64,000 nt of DNA from Terriglobia bacterium. GTDB lineage: Bacteria; Acidobacteriota; Terriglobia; Bryobacterales; Bryobacteraceae. Made by a program: the position numbers and the translations under genes. A model generated the notes under the pieces. The model saw nothing but the letters and a program-made list of their open reading frames with translations. It did no database searches and was not told the origin of the DNA. The stretch lies in NCBI GenBank assembly GCA_020073445.1, contig JAIQFE010000007.1, forward strand, positions 70,001 to 134,000, in the 5' to 3' direction. How positions within the stretch are numbered: the stretch's first letter is position 1; every line of letters begins with the position of its first letter. Of this stretch, positions 42,136-52,053 are shown in pieces.

Positions 42136-43436
42136 AACGGATTGCCGGCGTCGTCGCATTGCTTGCGCTTCCAATCGCTCAGGGGCAGACCCGGATCGAT
42201 TCCGCGTTTCAGAAGTTCTGGGCGGCCGATTCCACGGCAGCGGCGGCGCAGGCTGCCGAGGATGTCGCAAAGAGCGGCGTCACCTTCGAAGACGCGCTGC
42301 GACGGCTGAAGCAGGGCCGGATGTATACAACGCAAAAGGAAGGCGTGGTGCAGTTCACCAACCGCACCGCGGACGGCGTCGAGCATTATTACGCGGTCAC
42401 GGTTCCGGCGGGATACGACCCGGCGCGGCGCTATCAAGTGCGGTTTCAGCTCCACGGGGGAGTGGGAGGCCGCTCGGATAACCGGCCGCGGGGTAATGGC
42501 CAAATTGGGGCTTTATCGGGTGAGAGCGCGGGTGCCGAACAGTTTTACGTAATCCCATACGCCTGGAACGACGAGCCCTGGTGGAGCGACGATGAAGTGC
42601 TGAACCTCCACGACATCGTCGACGTCATGAAGCGGCGATACAACATCGACGAGAACCGCGTGGTGGTGAGTGGCGTTTCCGACGGGGGTACCGGCGCTTA
42701 TTTCGTCGCCATGCGGGACACCACGCCGTACGCGAGTTTTCTGCCGCTGAACGGCTACATCATGGTTCTGGCGAACGAAGAGATTGACGACGGGCGCAAT
42801 TTCCCGAACAATATTCGCAATAAGCCGCTGTTCGTGGTGAACGGAGGCAAGGACCGCCTCTATCCGATCTCGATCGTCGAGCCGTACACGCGACACCTGA
42901 TGAGGAACGGGGTGCAGATCGACTACCATCCGCAGCCCGACGGAGAACACAACACCAACTGGTGGCCGGAGATCAAGACGCCGTTCGAGAAATTCGTGGC
43001 GGATCATCCGCGCGATCCGTATCCGGACAAGCTGACGTGGGAAGCGGTGGATACCGTGAACAATCGGGCTCACTGGCTGGTGATCGATTCCTACGGCGCC
43101 GCACCGGGTGAAGCCAAGCAGCTCACGGATACCAATGTGTTCACCGACTCCCTGGGCACCGATCCGCTGTTCGGCCGTCCTAAGGTTCCCGGGCGAGTGG
43201 ACCTGGCGAAGTCGGGAAATACGGTGCAGGCGACGACCAAGGGCGTCACGGCGTTCACGCTGCTGCTATCGCCGGAAAAATTCGACTTCAACCAACCGGT
43301 GATCGTGACGGCGAACGGGCGCGAAGTCTTCCACGCGCGGGTTCAGCCGAGCGTCGACACACTATTGAAATGGGCGGCGCGGGACAACGACCGCGCGATG
43401 CTCTACGCCGCCGAAGTTAAGATCAAGCTGAAGTAA
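42132..43436 (+). CDS. Secreted alpha/beta-hydrolase, esterase-like
   Basis: 434 residues from ATG 42132. Signal peptide GVVALLALPIAQGQ, an N-terminal helical part, then the hydrolase core VRFQLHGGVGG, QFYVIPYAWNDEPWW, DENRVVVSGVSDGGTGAYFVA with nucleophile Ser in GVSDGG, KPLFVVNGGKDRLYP and HNTNWWPEIK. The last 130 residues are a beta domain. The setting after GH88 suggests deacylation of a plant or microbial polysaccharide, by inference. Confidence 0.85.
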   Translation: MKRIAGVVALLALPIAQGQTRIDSAFQKFWAADSTAAAAQAAEDVAKSGVTFEDALRRLKQGRMYTTQKEGVVQFTNRTADGVEHYYAVTVPAGYDPARRYQVRFQLHGGVGGRSDNRPRGNGQIGALSGESAGAEQFYVIPYAWNDEPWWSDDEVLNLHDIVDVMKRRYNIDENRVVVSGVSDGGTGAYFVAMRDTTPYASFLPLNGYIMVLANEEIDDGRNFPNNIRNKPLFVVNGGKDRLYPISIVEPYTRHLMRNGVQIDYHPQPDGEHNTNWWPEIKTPFEKFVADHPRDPYPDKLTWEAVDTVNNRAHWLVIDSYGAAPGEAKQLTDTNVFTDSLGTDPLFGRPKVPGRVDLAKSGNTVQATTKGVTAFTLLLSPEKFDFNQPVIVTANGREVFHARVQPSVDTLLKWAARDNDRAMLYAAEVKIKLK

Positions 43437-43439
43437 AAA

Positions 43440-43637
43440 TTACTGAGCAGGCGGCTGATCCTTGGGAGGTTCCCAAGACACATCGTGGTAGCGATGGCAC
43501 TTGCGGCACTGGTACCGGCCGTGGATAGGCAGCATCGGGCTATCGTGCATGCGGCGGCACCACATGTCAGCGAGGCGATCAAGCAGACCGGCGGTGCGGG
43601 GGCTTTTTGTGGGTTCGGAAACAGCGGACTGCGACAT
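43440..43637 (-). CDS. Small zinc-ribbon-like protein (65 aa)
   Basis: MHDSPMLPIHGRYQCRKCHRYHDVSWE carries one CxxC pair and neighbouring histidines, a pattern I recall from short Acidobacteriota proteins. The N-terminal 25 residues are polar. It converges on the esterase with a 3-base gap. Small size leaves the call uncertain, but the composition and motif support a real gene. Confidence 0.6.
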   Translation of the reverse strand: MSQSAVSEPTKSPRTAGLLDRLADMWCRRMHDSPMLPIHGRYQCRKCHRYHDVSWEPPKDQPPAQ

Positions 43638-43730
43638 CTACACCTACTACCTGAACTCAACCCGATTCTACACCAGAAGCGGGCGCGCACCTAAGAAAAA
43701 CTAGTAGCATCTTAGGAAAGGAGACCGGGG

Positions 43731-44105
43731 ATGGTCAAAAACAGAATTCTCTTGAGCCTGGTGATGGTAGCCGCGATGGCAACGGCGGCGTTTGCCGCGG
43801 ACGTGAGCGGGACGTGGACTGCGTCGTTCGATACACAAGTGGGAGTGCAGAAGTATACCTACACGTTCAAGGTGGACGGTAACAAGCTGACGGGCAAGGC
43901 GAAATCGGAGCTGGCCAACTCTGAGAGCGAAATCATGGAAGGTACGGTCAACGGCGACGATATCTCATTCGTCGAAAACCTCAATTTCCAGGACATGCCG
44001 CTGCGGATCGTCTACAAGGGAAAGATCGCAGGCGACGAGATCAAGTTCACGCGGACGATTCTCGATATGTTCATGGAAGAGCTGGTCGCTAAGCGGGTGA
44101 AATAG
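43731..44105 (+). CDS. Secreted beta-barrel protein of unknown function (124 aa)
   Basis: Signal peptide ILLSLVMVAAMATAAFAAD followed by an all-beta domain VSGTWTASFDTQVGVQKYTYTFKVDGNKLTGKAKSE and IVYKGKIAGDEIKFTRTI. The repeated strand-turn pattern with G-T-W near the start is typical of small lipocalin-like periplasmic proteins. A good ribosome site (AAAGGAGA) precedes the ATG. Confidence 0.8.
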   Translation: MVKNRILLSLVMVAAMATAAFAADVSGTWTASFDTQVGVQKYTYTFKVDGNKLTGKAKSELANSESEIMEGTVNGDDISFVENLNFQDMPLRIVYKGKIAGDEIKFTRTILDMFMEELVAKRVK

Positions 44106-44106
44106 A

Positions 44107-46095
44107 TCACCATTTCAGGACGTGCCACAGGCTGGCGAAGTCGTCGGTCCAGAGGATCGGCTTGCGGTTGGGGTCGGTCCAGCCGATGTGCGGCGCGCCT
44201 TGAGCGATCTTCTGCAACAGGTCCAGATTCCCGGTAATAATTACCCACCTCGAACCATCTTCGCCGGTGGCGGGCTCGTCACCGGCCAGAATCTGCACGG
44301 CGTTCCAGTTGAGGTGTTGGGCTAGACCGCGGGTGACCGGCTCCAGATTGAGGGACCGGTTGGAAATGTGGAAGAGCAGCAGGCCGCCGTCTCTAAGGTG
44401 CTTCCGGTAGATGTCCGCGGCCTCCGCGGTCAGCAGGTGCATCGGGATGGCGTCGCTCGAGAAGGCGTCTACGGCGATCAGATCGAAAACCGATTTGTCG
44501 CCCTCCATCTGAATGCGCGCATCGCCCAGGACAACTTCGGCCTTGGCCTTGGAATCGGGCAGGAAGGTAAACCAGGTGGTGGCGATCTCGGGCACCAGGG
44601 GATTGATTTCGTAGAAGCGAATGAGATCGCCGGGACGACCCCAGGCGGCCATGGTCCCGGTTCCAAGACCGATCACGGCGATGCGGCGAGGACCTTCGGG
44701 TAACGCGTTCAGCGCCATCGCGACGCCGCTGTGGGGGCCGTAGTACGAGGTCGGCCGATCCCGCAACGCCGGGGCCATGAATTGCGAGCCGTGCTTGATG
44801 CGTCCATGGGTCAGCTCCCGCATATCGCCATTTTGCGGGTCTGGATGATCGCTGACGTGCAAAATACCGTAAAAATTTCTCCACTTGGCGGCGATCGGCT
44901 GGGCGCCGTTGAGATTAACGGCGATCACGCCGCCCAAACCGCCGAGCAGCAGTGCCATGAGCGGGATGCGGACCATGATGTTGTGTTTCGTCCACATGCT
45001 CCACGCGCCGGCGCGCATCCAGCCGACCAGTCCCAACAGGCAGGTAGCCGCGAGACCGATGGGATACTCGTTGAATTCCTTGAAAATGCGCGGGGAGACG
45101 AGCGCGACGAACACGCCGCCCAGGACGCCGCCGGCGGCAATCGTCAAATAAAAGGCTGTGAGGTGCGACGGTTCGGGGCGCGAGAGGCGGAGTTCGCCGT
45201 GGGCAATCATGCAAGCCACGAACAGCGCGGCCAGATACACACCCAGTTGAATCGATAGAGGGATTCCCACTCCCGCGTTCAGAACGGCGTAGGATGCCGG
45301 GGCCAGGACACCTATCGCAATCGCGAAGGGCCGTCGCAAATACCAGCGGTCGCTTTCGAAGGTGAGGACGAAACTGAGCAGGTAGAGTGCGAGCGGCGCG
45401 ATCCACAAAAACGGGCTCACGGCGACGTCCTGGGTGAGGATGTTCGTGGTGGCCAGGAGCACGGTGGAACCGGCGGCGGAGAGTCCCACCCAGAAGAGGA
45501 TCGTAACGAAGGTAGGTCCGGCCTCCTGGCCGGACTCGTTGGCGGAGCTAGAGTCCGCGGGCCTGGAGGCCCACGCCACTGCACCGCACAGGATCGCGAA
45601 TGCTACATAAAATCCTGACCAGACCCAGGCTTGCGTTCGCAGGCGGACATACGGCTCGATGAGGAATGGGTAGCTCAGCAGGGCCAGGAACGATCCGAAG
45701 TTTGACAGCGCGTACAGCCGCCAGGGCGATCGTTCCGGTGAGGTCCATTTCTGCAATAGAGGAGCGGTTGCCGAGAGGAGGAAGTATGGCGCGCCTACGG
45801 TGATCGCCAGGAGCAGAAGGATCCGCGCGGAGGGGTTGTCGGTGATCGCCGGCCGGGTGGGAATCACGGGCAGGAACGCCAGCGATACGGCCAGGAGCAC
45901 GGTGTGAAGACGCGGGCGGCGGAGCCAGTGCGCGTAAGCATATCCCGCCAGGAGCATCGCCTGGAAGAACAGAAGGCACACGCTCCAGACGGCCGGCGTG
46001 CCTCCGAACCACGGCAGAACAAACCGGCCCATGATGGGCTGCACCTGGAACAGCAGGAAGGCGCTGAGAGAGATTGTCGCCAGGTACAGAACCAC
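44107..46095 (-). CDS. Fused multi-pass membrane / spermidine-synthase-like protein
   Basis: 662 residues, GTG start. The first 400 hold about ten membrane segments beginning ATISLSAFLLFQVQPIMGRFVLPWFGG, the hallmark of this fused family. The last 250 are a spermidine-synthase-like Rossmann domain: PRRIAVIGLGTGTMAAWGRPGD, VVLGDARIQMEGD and FDLIAVDAFSSDAIPMHLLT. Several polyamine-site residues of true spermidine synthase are not evident, so the product is unknown. The gene is transcribed toward the secreted protein at 43731. Confidence 0.88.
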   Translation of the reverse strand: MVLYLATISLSAFLLFQVQPIMGRFVLPWFGGTPAVWSVCLLFFQAMLLAGYAYAHWLRRPRLHTVLLAVSLAFLPVIPTRPAITDNPSARILLLLAITVGAPYFLLSATAPLLQKWTSPERSPWRLYALSNFGSFLALLSYPFLIEPYVRLRTQAWVWSGFYVAFAILCGAVAWASRPADSSSANESGQEAGPTFVTILFWVGLSAAGSTVLLATTNILTQDVAVSPFLWIAPLALYLLSFVLTFESDRWYLRRPFAIAIGVLAPASYAVLNAGVGIPLSIQLGVYLAALFVACMIAHGELRLSRPEPSHLTAFYLTIAAGGVLGGVFVALVSPRIFKEFNEYPIGLAATCLLGLVGWMRAGAWSMWTKHNIMVRIPLMALLLGGLGGVIAVNLNGAQPIAAKWRNFYGILHVSDHPDPQNGDMRELTHGRIKHGSQFMAPALRDRPTSYYGPHSGVAMALNALPEGPRRIAVIGLGTGTMAAWGRPGDLIRFYEINPLVPEIATTWFTFLPDSKAKAEVVLGDARIQMEGDKSVFDLIAVDAFSSDAIPMHLLTAEAADIYRKHLRDGGLLLFHISNRSLNLEPVTRGLAQHLNWNAVQILAGDEPATGEDGSRWVIITGNLDLLQKIAQGAPHIGWTDPNRKPILWTDDFASLWHVLKW

Positions 46096-46265
46096 CGGCG
46101 CAGTTTAGCAGACTCCGCGGTATGTGGGTTACGGCGCCACCTTGATCACCTTGTCGGGAAATATCCGGCGGATGCCTTCGACTGCGATCGCCGACGGTCG
46201 TAGCGAAGACCCGCGTGGGTGAGAAAAATGGCAGGATTATGGCACTTTCTCAAGTGACACAATGA

Positions 46266-46283
46266 GGTAAAATAGTATTTACC
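46266..46283. promoter_or_regulatory. Inverted repeat upstream of gyrA
   Basis: GGTAAA-ATAGTA-TTTACC, 40 bases before the gyrA start. The TAAAAT inside it could be a -10 element, but no convincing -35 is found at the right distance. It could be an operator of the gyrA promoter; supercoiling-sensitive control is common for gyr genes. Confidence 0.35.
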
Positions 46284-46322
46284 CGCCGCACTCGCGGCAC
46301 GTCCACTTAGGAGTACGAACAC

Positions 46323-48902
46323 TTGGCAGATCCTCAGGACCCGACAACTCCGCCTCCGGGCGGGCAGATACCTCTAGGCGGCGATGGTGGGGCGAAGAAC
46401 ATGATCCCCATCAACATCGAAGACGAGATGAAGCGCTCGTACCTCGATTACGCCATGAGCGTGATCGTGGGGCGCGCCCTGCCGGACGTCCGCGATGGTT
46501 TGAAGCCCGTGCATCGGCGAATTCTCTACATGATGCACGAGATGGGGCTGCATTTTAACCGCCCCACCAAGAAGTCCGCCCGCGTGGTCGGCGACGTCAT
46601 GGGTAAGCTCCACCCGCACGGCGACTCGGCGATTTACGACGCCTTGGTCCGCATGGCGCAGCCGTTTTCGATGCGTTATCCCTTGATCGACGGGCAGGGA
46701 AATTACGGGTCGGTGGACGGCGATCCGCCCGCGGCCATGCGGTACACCGAAGCGCGGCTGGCGCGCATCGCGGCAGAATTACTCGAAGACATCGACAAAG
46801 AGACGGTCGACTTCAAGCCCAACTACGACGAACAGGAAATCGAGCCCGAAGTGCTTCCTACTCGCGTTCCGAACCTGCTGATCAACGGCAGCGAAGGCAT
46901 CGCGGTGGGCATGGCGAGCAAGATTCCGCCGCACAACATTACCGAGATCGTCAACGCCTGCATCGCGCTGGTGCAGAATCCGGGCATTGGGCTTCCCAAG
47001 ATCGCCGAGCTGGTGACGGGTCCGGATTTTCCCACCGGCGGCATTATTCTGGGCCGGCAAGGCATTCACGATTACTTCGCGAATGGCCGCGGCACCATCA
47101 AGCTGCGCGCGCTGGCGAAAACCGAGGACATGGGCAAGGATCGCCAGGCGATCATCGTCCAGGAGCTGCCTTACCAGGTCAACAAAGCTCGCCTGATCGA
47201 AAATGCGGCGGCGCTGGTCAATGAGAAGCGCCTTGAAGGGATCTCCGAGATCCGCGATGAGAGCGACCGAGACGGCATGCGCATCGTCTTCGAACTGAAG
47301 CGCGGCGAGCAAGCCGAAGTCATCCTCAACAATCTGTACAAGCTCACGCAGATGCAGATCACCTTCGGCGTGATCCTGCTGGCGATCGTCAACGGGCAGC
47401 CCCGCGAGATGGGATTGCTGGACGCGCTGAAGCGCTTCATCGATCACCGTCTGGACGTGGTCCGCCGGCGGACCGATTACCTGATGCGCAAGGCGCGCGA
47501 GCGCGAGCATATTTTGCTCGGCTTCCAGCGGGCCCTGAACAATCTGGATCAGGTGATCGCGCTGATCCGGGCGGCGAAGAATCCCAAGGACGCCCGCGAA
47601 GCGCTGATGGCGTTCATCACGCCGGCCGAAGCGAAAGAATACGCGAAGCTGGTCGACGCCGACCCGCGTGGGCCGCGCTTCAGCGAGCGCCAGGCGCAAG
47701 CCATCATCGAACTGCAACTCCAACGCCTGACCGGCATGGAGCAGCAGAAGATCCTGGACGAGTTGGCCGACATCCAGAAGCGGATCGCCGAGTACATGGA
47801 CATCCTCGGCTCGGAAAAAGTTCTGCGCGGAGTGGTTGTGAGCGAGCTGAAGGAAGTCCTGAAAGAATACGGCGACGAGCGCAAGACCCAGATCGTCGAG
47901 GACACGGGCGAGATCACGCTGGAGGATCTGGTCCAGGTCGAGGACGTCGCGGTCACGGTATCACGCGGCGGATACCTCAAGCGCACGGCGGTGGATACCT
48001 ACCGTCGCCAGACGCGCGGCGGCAAGGGGCGCATCGGCATGGGCACGCGCGCCGAGGACGTGGTGGAGCACCTGATCATCGCGTCGACGCATGCGTACCT
48101 GTTGATTTTCACCAACAAGGGTCGCGTGTTCTGGCTCAAGATTTACAACATTCCTGACGCCGGAACCACGGGCAAGGGCAAACATGCTTCGGGCCTGATG
48201 AATTTGCAGCCGGAAGAGGTGGTGACTGCGTTTCTGCCGGTCAAGGAGTTCGTGGCCGGCAAGTTCATCGTGATGGTGACCAAGCACGGCGTCATCAAGA
48301 AGTGCGAGCTGACCGAGTTCGACAACCCGATGGCGCGTGGCATTATTGCCCTGGGCCTGGATGAGGGTGATGAACTGCTCGCAGCGCGGCTGACGAGTGG
48401 CTCGGACTATATCTTCCTCGGATCGCATGAGGGCATGGCGTGCCGCTTCAACGAAGAAGATGTTCGTCCAATGGGCCGGCCGGCGCGTGGCGTTCGAGGG
48501 ATGGATCTCGAAGAAGGCGATTACCTGGTGGGCGCGGAAGTCGTCGCCAAAGAAGGCTTGATTCTGTCGATCTCCGAGAACGGTTACGGCAAGCGTACGC
48601 CGCTGGTCGACTATCGCCTGACGGCGCGCGGGCGCAAGGGCGTGATCAACATGAAGACCACCCCGCGCATCGGCAAAGTGGTGGGAATTCTCTCGGTCAA
48701 GGAAGATTCCGAGCTGATGATCATCACCAAGCAGGGCCAGATCATCCGCATCGATTCAAAGGAGATCCGGCAGGCGGGCCGTTCGACGCAGGGCGTCCGG
48801 CTGGTCAACGTCGAGGAAGGCGATCAGGTGGCCGCAGCCAGTCTTATTCCCGATGCTCCTGAGGGCGGAGCGAGCGGTCAGGGCGATCTGCCGCTGCAGT
48901 AG
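46323..48902 (+). CDS. gyrA: DNA gyrase subunit A
   Basis: 859 residues. Breakage-reunion domain with [28 protein letters not shown], the quinolone region [17 protein letters not shown] (wild-type Ser and Asp) and catalytic Tyr in [10 protein letters not shown]. The C-terminal beta-pinwheel carries the GyrA box QTRGGKG, which separates it from ParC. With GyrB it introduces negative supercoils; gyrB is not nearby. Start is TTG 46323, set by TAGGAG nine bases upstream. Proline-rich N-terminal extension of about 25 residues. Confidence 0.97.
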   Translation: MADPQDPTTPPPGGQIPLGGDGGAKNMIPINIEDEMKRSYLDYAMSVIVGRALPDVRDGLKPVHRRILYMMHEMGLHFNRPTKKSARVVGDVMGKLHPHGDSAIYDALVRMAQPFSMRYPLIDGQGNYGSVDGDPPAAMRYTEARLARIAAELLEDIDKETVDFKPNYDEQEIEPEVLPTRVPNLLINGSEGIAVGMASKIPPHNITEIVNACIALVQNPGIGLPKIAELVTGPDFPTGGIILGRQGIHDYFANGRGTIKLRALAKTEDMGKDRQAIIVQELPYQVNKARLIENAAALVNEKRLEGISEIRDESDRDGMRIVFELKRGEQAEVILNNLYKLTQMQITFGVILLAIVNGQPREMGLLDALKRFIDHRLDVVRRRTDYLMRKAREREHILLGFQRALNNLDQVIALIRAAKNPKDAREALMAFITPAEAKEYAKLVDADPRGPRFSERQAQAIIELQLQRLTGMEQQKILDELADIQKRIAEYMDILGSEKVLRGVVVSELKEVLKEYGDERKTQIVEDTGEITLEDLVQVEDVAVTVSRGGYLKRTAVDTYRRQTRGGKGRIGMGTRAEDVVEHLIIASTHAYLLIFTNKGRVFWLKIYNIPDAGTTGKGKHASGLMNLQPEEVVTAFLPVKEFVAGKFIVMVTKHGVIKKCELTEFDNPMARGIIALGLDEGDELLAARLTSGSDYIFLGSHEGMACRFNEEDVRPMGRPARGVRGMDLEEGDYLVGAEVVAKEGLILSISENGYGKRTPLVDYRLTARGRKGVINMKTTPRIGKVVGILSVKEDSELMIITKQGQIIRIDSKEIRQAGRSTQGVRLVNVEEGDQVAAASLIPDAPEGGASGQGDLPLQ

Positions 48903-48925
48903 AAACCTCACGCGTGATCGAAAAA

Positions 48926-49005
48926 GGGGACAGGCAGCTCTGTCCACTCCCAGGCTCGAGCGCGAATTCGCAAGTGTACGCGAGGGGACAGAGTAGCCTG
49001 TCCCC
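48926..49005. repeat. Hairpin repeat copy F, distant member between gyrA and larE
   Basis: Outer stem GGGGACAGGC (48926-48935) / GCCTGTCCCC (48996-49005) is 10 bp. An internal AGCTC / GAGTA interruption is followed by TGTCC / GGACA. The overall plan (outer stem, small asymmetric loop with TAG, inner stem, variable loop, about 80 bases) is that of copies A-E, with both stems changed. It could also act as a gyrA terminator. Confidence 0.75.
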
Positions 49006-49031
49006 ATCTCAGCAGAACAGCAAACCCGCGA

Positions 49032-49048
49032 GCAGGATGCAATCCTGC
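49032..49048. repeat. GCAGGAT-GCA-ATCCTGC hairpin before larE
   Basis: A 7-bp perfect stem with a three-base loop, 18 bases before the larE ATG and just upstream of TATACT (49054-49059). It could be a regulatory hairpin or another mini-palindrome of the REP-like class. Confidence 0.55.
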
Positions 49049-49066
49049 CCCACTATACTCAAGGTG

Positions 49067-49903
49067 ATGACTCCGGTCGCGGGCTCCGATATCCAAGTTA
49101 AGCAGGACGTACTGCTCACGTCTCTGCGCCAATTGGGCAGCGTCATCGTAGCGTATTCAGGCGGCGCCGATTCGGCCTATTTGGCGTGGGCGGCACACCA
49201 GGCTTTGGGCGAACGAGCGATCGCGATCACCGCCGATTCCGCATCCTTCCCCGAGTCGCACAAACGTGACGCCGAAGCGTTCGCGCGCGAGCAGGGATTC
49301 CGGCACGAGTATATCGCCACACGCGAGTTCGAGAATCCGGACTACGTCAAGAACGGTCCCGACCGCTGCTTCCATTGCAAGGACGAGTTGTTTGCCAGGC
49401 TCGATGAAGTCGCCCGAGGGCGGGGGATCGCGCACGTGATCTACGGCGTGAATGTCGACGATCTGGGCGATTATCGTCCGGGTCAAAGCGCGGCCAAGAT
49501 TCATCAGGTGAAGGCGCCGTTAGTGGAAGCGGGACTAACCAAGGTCGAGATCCGCGAGTTGTCGCAGCGCGCGGGACTGAAGACCTGGGATCGGCCCGCG
49601 TCGGCGTGCCTCAGCTCGCGTATCCCGTACGGGACTCCGGTGACCATCGAGAACGTGAAGACGGTGGAGCGCGGCGAAGAAGCCATCAAGGCGCTCGGCT
49701 TTCGCCAGTTCCGTGTGCGGTTTCATGGCGACCTGGTGCGGATCGAGATTGCGCCGGACGAGCTGGAGCGGGCCCTAGCGCCCGAAATGGCGCGAGCCTT
49801 CACGGCGATTTTCAAGCCGCTCGGCTTCCACTACGTGACGCTGGATCTGGAAGGCTACCGCCAGGGCTCGCTGAATGTGGTCTTGTCTGGTACGGCGCGC
49901 TAA
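49067..49903 (+). CDS. larE: ATP-dependent sacrificial sulfur transferase LarE
   Basis: 278 residues. PP-loop IVAYSGGADSAYLAWAA, CxxC-type DRCFHCKDELFARL, YGVNVDDLGDYRPGQSAA and KTWDRPASACLSSRIPYGTPVT with the conserved Cys. LarE makes the pincer pyridinium dithiocarboxylate nickel cofactor of lactate racemase. larA, larB and larC are not in this window. ATG 49067 chosen; the frame is open upstream through repeat copy F without coding sense. A TATACT box 7 bases before gives a very short leader. Confidence 0.9.
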   Translation: MTPVAGSDIQVKQDVLLTSLRQLGSVIVAYSGGADSAYLAWAAHQALGERAIAITADSASFPESHKRDAEAFAREQGFRHEYIATREFENPDYVKNGPDRCFHCKDELFARLDEVARGRGIAHVIYGVNVDDLGDYRPGQSAAKIHQVKAPLVEAGLTKVEIRELSQRAGLKTWDRPASACLSSRIPYGTPVTIENVKTVERGEEAIKALGFRQFRVRFHGDLVRIEIAPDELERALAPEMARAFTAIFKPLGFHYVTLDLEGYRQGSLNVVLSGTAR

Positions 49904-49907
49904 GTCG

Positions 49908-50375
49908 TCACGCCGTTTGAGACATGGTTCGGTATTCCTGCTCCGATTCGGCGGGCAATAGAACCCAGAGGGTGTAAATTCCAATCGCGGTGCCGAAGGG
50001 GATATCGACCAAGCTGAACGCGCCGAAAATAATCGCCAGCATGCGTGCCCAAGGCTGGTGAGTAAGCAGGCCGCAGCCGGCCGCGATTCCGATTCCCGCG
50101 AGGAACAGAAATACCATTCCGATGGCAGGCAGGAGTTCGTGGAGAAACACCGGCATACCGGCTCCGAACCCCCCAGCGTTGCCGATTGCCACCAGGAAGA
50201 GTCCGGGAATGAGCCGGAGTGCAGAAATCGCCAGCCACAGAATGCCCAACAAGCGAACATGTCCGGCGATCCGGCCTTGCCGCGGCATGAGTGGAGTGGT
50301 TCCGAAGGATTTGCCGCATCTGGAACAAAACGTGGCAGATCCGTTTATTTGCGTCCCGCAGCCGTCGCAGAACAT
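49908..50375 (-). CDS. Zinc-ribbon membrane protein (155 aa)
   Basis: N-terminal zinc ribbon FCDGCGTQINGSATFCSRCGKSF with two CxxC pairs, followed by three membrane segments (LLGILWLAISALRLIPGLFLVAIG, MVFLFLAGIGIAAGCGLL, IIFGAFSLVDIPFGTAIGIYTLW). A common architecture in this phylum; function unknown. Ends four bases from the larE stop, convergent. Confidence 0.85.
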   Translation of the reverse strand: MFCDGCGTQINGSATFCSRCGKSFGTTPLMPRQGRIAGHVRLLGILWLAISALRLIPGLFLVAIGNAGGFGAGMPVFLHELLPAIGMVFLFLAGIGIAAGCGLLTHQPWARMLAIIFGAFSLVDIPFGTAIGIYTLWVLLPAESEQEYRTMSQTA

Positions 50376-50421
50376 GTTGAAGCCTCCTTGCCCCTACTGA
50401 CCGGATTACGTAACGCCGGCG

Positions 50422-52053
50422 TTACTTGTTCCGTGGTTGGAGCAACGAAATCGACCATCCCACGGCGACCACCACCACGCAGCCGACCACATTAAACCAC
50501 AAATAGGCGCTGGTTTGGCTGGCTGTGAGGAAGATGGCGGCTTCGCCGGCGAGAACTCCTACGAAAGCACCGGTCGCGGTGCAGCGCTTCACGAAGAACG
50601 CCAACACGAAGACGCCCAGCATCCCGCCGTAGAACAACGACCCGACCCAGTTGACGGCCTCAATGAGCGCGCCGAATCCCGTGGCGGTGCTGGCAAAGGC
50701 CATGGCGTAGATTCCCCAAAACACCGTCGCCACGCGGGACGCCGCAAGGTAATGCTTATCTGTACTGTCTTTCGCGATGTGGCGTTTGTATATGTCGATC
50801 ACGGTGACGGTGGCCAGGGAATTGATCTCGCCGGAGATCGCCGACATGGCGGCGGTGAAGATCACCGCGACCACCAGGCCGACGATGCCGACGGGAAGAT
50901 AGTGCGTGACAAAGGACAGGAAGATGTAGTTCGTATCGTTGGTGCCGCTGAGGTTGAGAGCATCGGCGCGTGCCGAGTCGAGATTCACTTGGGCGGATCT
51001 AAATGCCTGCAGGGCGCCGGGCGCTGAGGATACGATTCCATGCGCGGCGGCTTGGCGCTGGTCGAAGGCCTGCTCGTAGCGGCTCTCGATCGCGGCGTAT
51101 TGAGATGACGCCTGGACCTGTTCCATTGCCACAGGCTGAAACACCAGCGGCGGACGTACGAACAGAAACACCACGAAGACCATCGCGCCCACGAACAGGA
51201 TGAAAAACTGCATCGGCACCTTGGCCATGGCGGTGAGCAGAAGGCCCAGGCGGCTTTGGCCGATGGATTTACCGGTCAAGTATCGCTGCACCTGGCTTTG
51301 GTCGGTGCCGAAGTATGCCAGCGCCAGAAACATCCCGCCGATCAGGCCGCTCCAGATGTTGTAGCGGTCATTCCAATCGAAGGTGGTGGTGACTGCATTT
51401 AGTTTTCCGGCGGCTCCGGCGAGCTTTAACGCATCGAAGAACGACACATCCTTGGGCAGCATCGAGATGGCGACGCCGCAGGCCAACACCAGCGCCAGCA
51501 TGATCACCGCCATCTGCTGCACGTCGGCCCAAGTGACCGCTTTGATGCCGCCGAAGGTCGTGTAGAGCATCACCAGCCCGCCCATGATGAGGATGGTCAC
51601 GCGGAAGGGCCAGCCCAGGACCACCGACAACACGATGGCCGGAGCCGACAGCGCGAGTCCCGCGCCCAGGCCGCGCGAGATCAAAAAGATGATCGTGACC
51701 AGAAGGCGGGTTTTGGCGTCGAAGCGATGCTCCAGATATTCGTAAGCGGTGTAGACTTTGGCGCGGTGAAAAATCGGGACAGCGGTGGCCGAGAGGATCA
51801 CCATCGCCAGAGGCAGTCCGAAATAGAACTGTACGAAGCGCATGCCGTCGACATAAGCCTGCGCCGTGGTCGAGATGAAGGTGATGGCGCTGGCCTGGGT
51901 GGCCATGATCGAGAGTCCCATGGCGTACCACGGCATGGTCTTCCCGGCGAGCATGAATTCCTGGGTGCTGCCGGAACCGCGGCCGCGCCAGAGGCCGTAG
52001 GACACCAGAAACACCAGCCAGGCGAACATCACGACCCAATCGAGGGGTCTCAT
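50422..52053 (-). CDS. Sodium:solute symporter (SSS family)
   Basis: 543 residues with about 13-14 membrane segments. Family signatures are EFMLAGKTMPWYAMGLSIMATQASAITFISTTAQAY, YEYLEHRFDAKTRLLVTIIFL, GGIKAVTWADVQQMAVIM, YFGTDQSQVQRYLTGKS and AAMSAISGEINSLATV. Substrate cannot be told by eye; the PIG-L deacetylase upstream suggests a sugar or amino sugar. It is coupled by ATGA to a 46-residue membrane protein encoded just upstream. Confidence 0.92.
   Translation of the reverse strand: MRPLDWVVMFAWLVFLVSYGLWRGRGSGSTQEFMLAGKTMPWYAMGLSIMATQASAITFISTTAQAYVDGMRFVQFYFGLPLAMVILSATAVPIFHRAKVYTAYEYLEHRFDAKTRLLVTIIFLISRGLGAGLALSAPAIVLSVVLGWPFRVTILIMGGLVMLYTTFGGIKAVTWADVQQMAVIMLALVLACGVAISMLPKDVSFFDALKLAGAAGKLNAVTTTFDWNDRYNIWSGLIGGMFLALAYFGTDQSQVQRYLTGKSIGQSRLGLLLTAMAKVPMQFFILFVGAMVFVVFLFVRPPLVFQPVAMEQVQASSQYAAIESRYEQAFDQRQAAAHGIVSSAPGALQAFRSAQVNLDSARADALNLSGTNDTNYIFLSFVTHYLPVGIVGLVVAVIFTAAMSAISGEINSLATVTVIDIYKRHIAKDSTDKHYLAASRVATVFWGIYAMAFASTATGFGALIEAVNWVGSLFYGGMLGVFVLAFFVKRCTATGAFVGVLAGEAAIFLTASQTSAYLWFNVVGCVVVVAVGWSISLLQPRNK

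Noticed and set aside
46133-46230. Minus-strand peptide ending VEGIRRIFPDKVIKVAP between the spermidine-synthase-like gene and gyrA
   Set aside because: Looks protein-like but has no start and no recognised family; too short to call.
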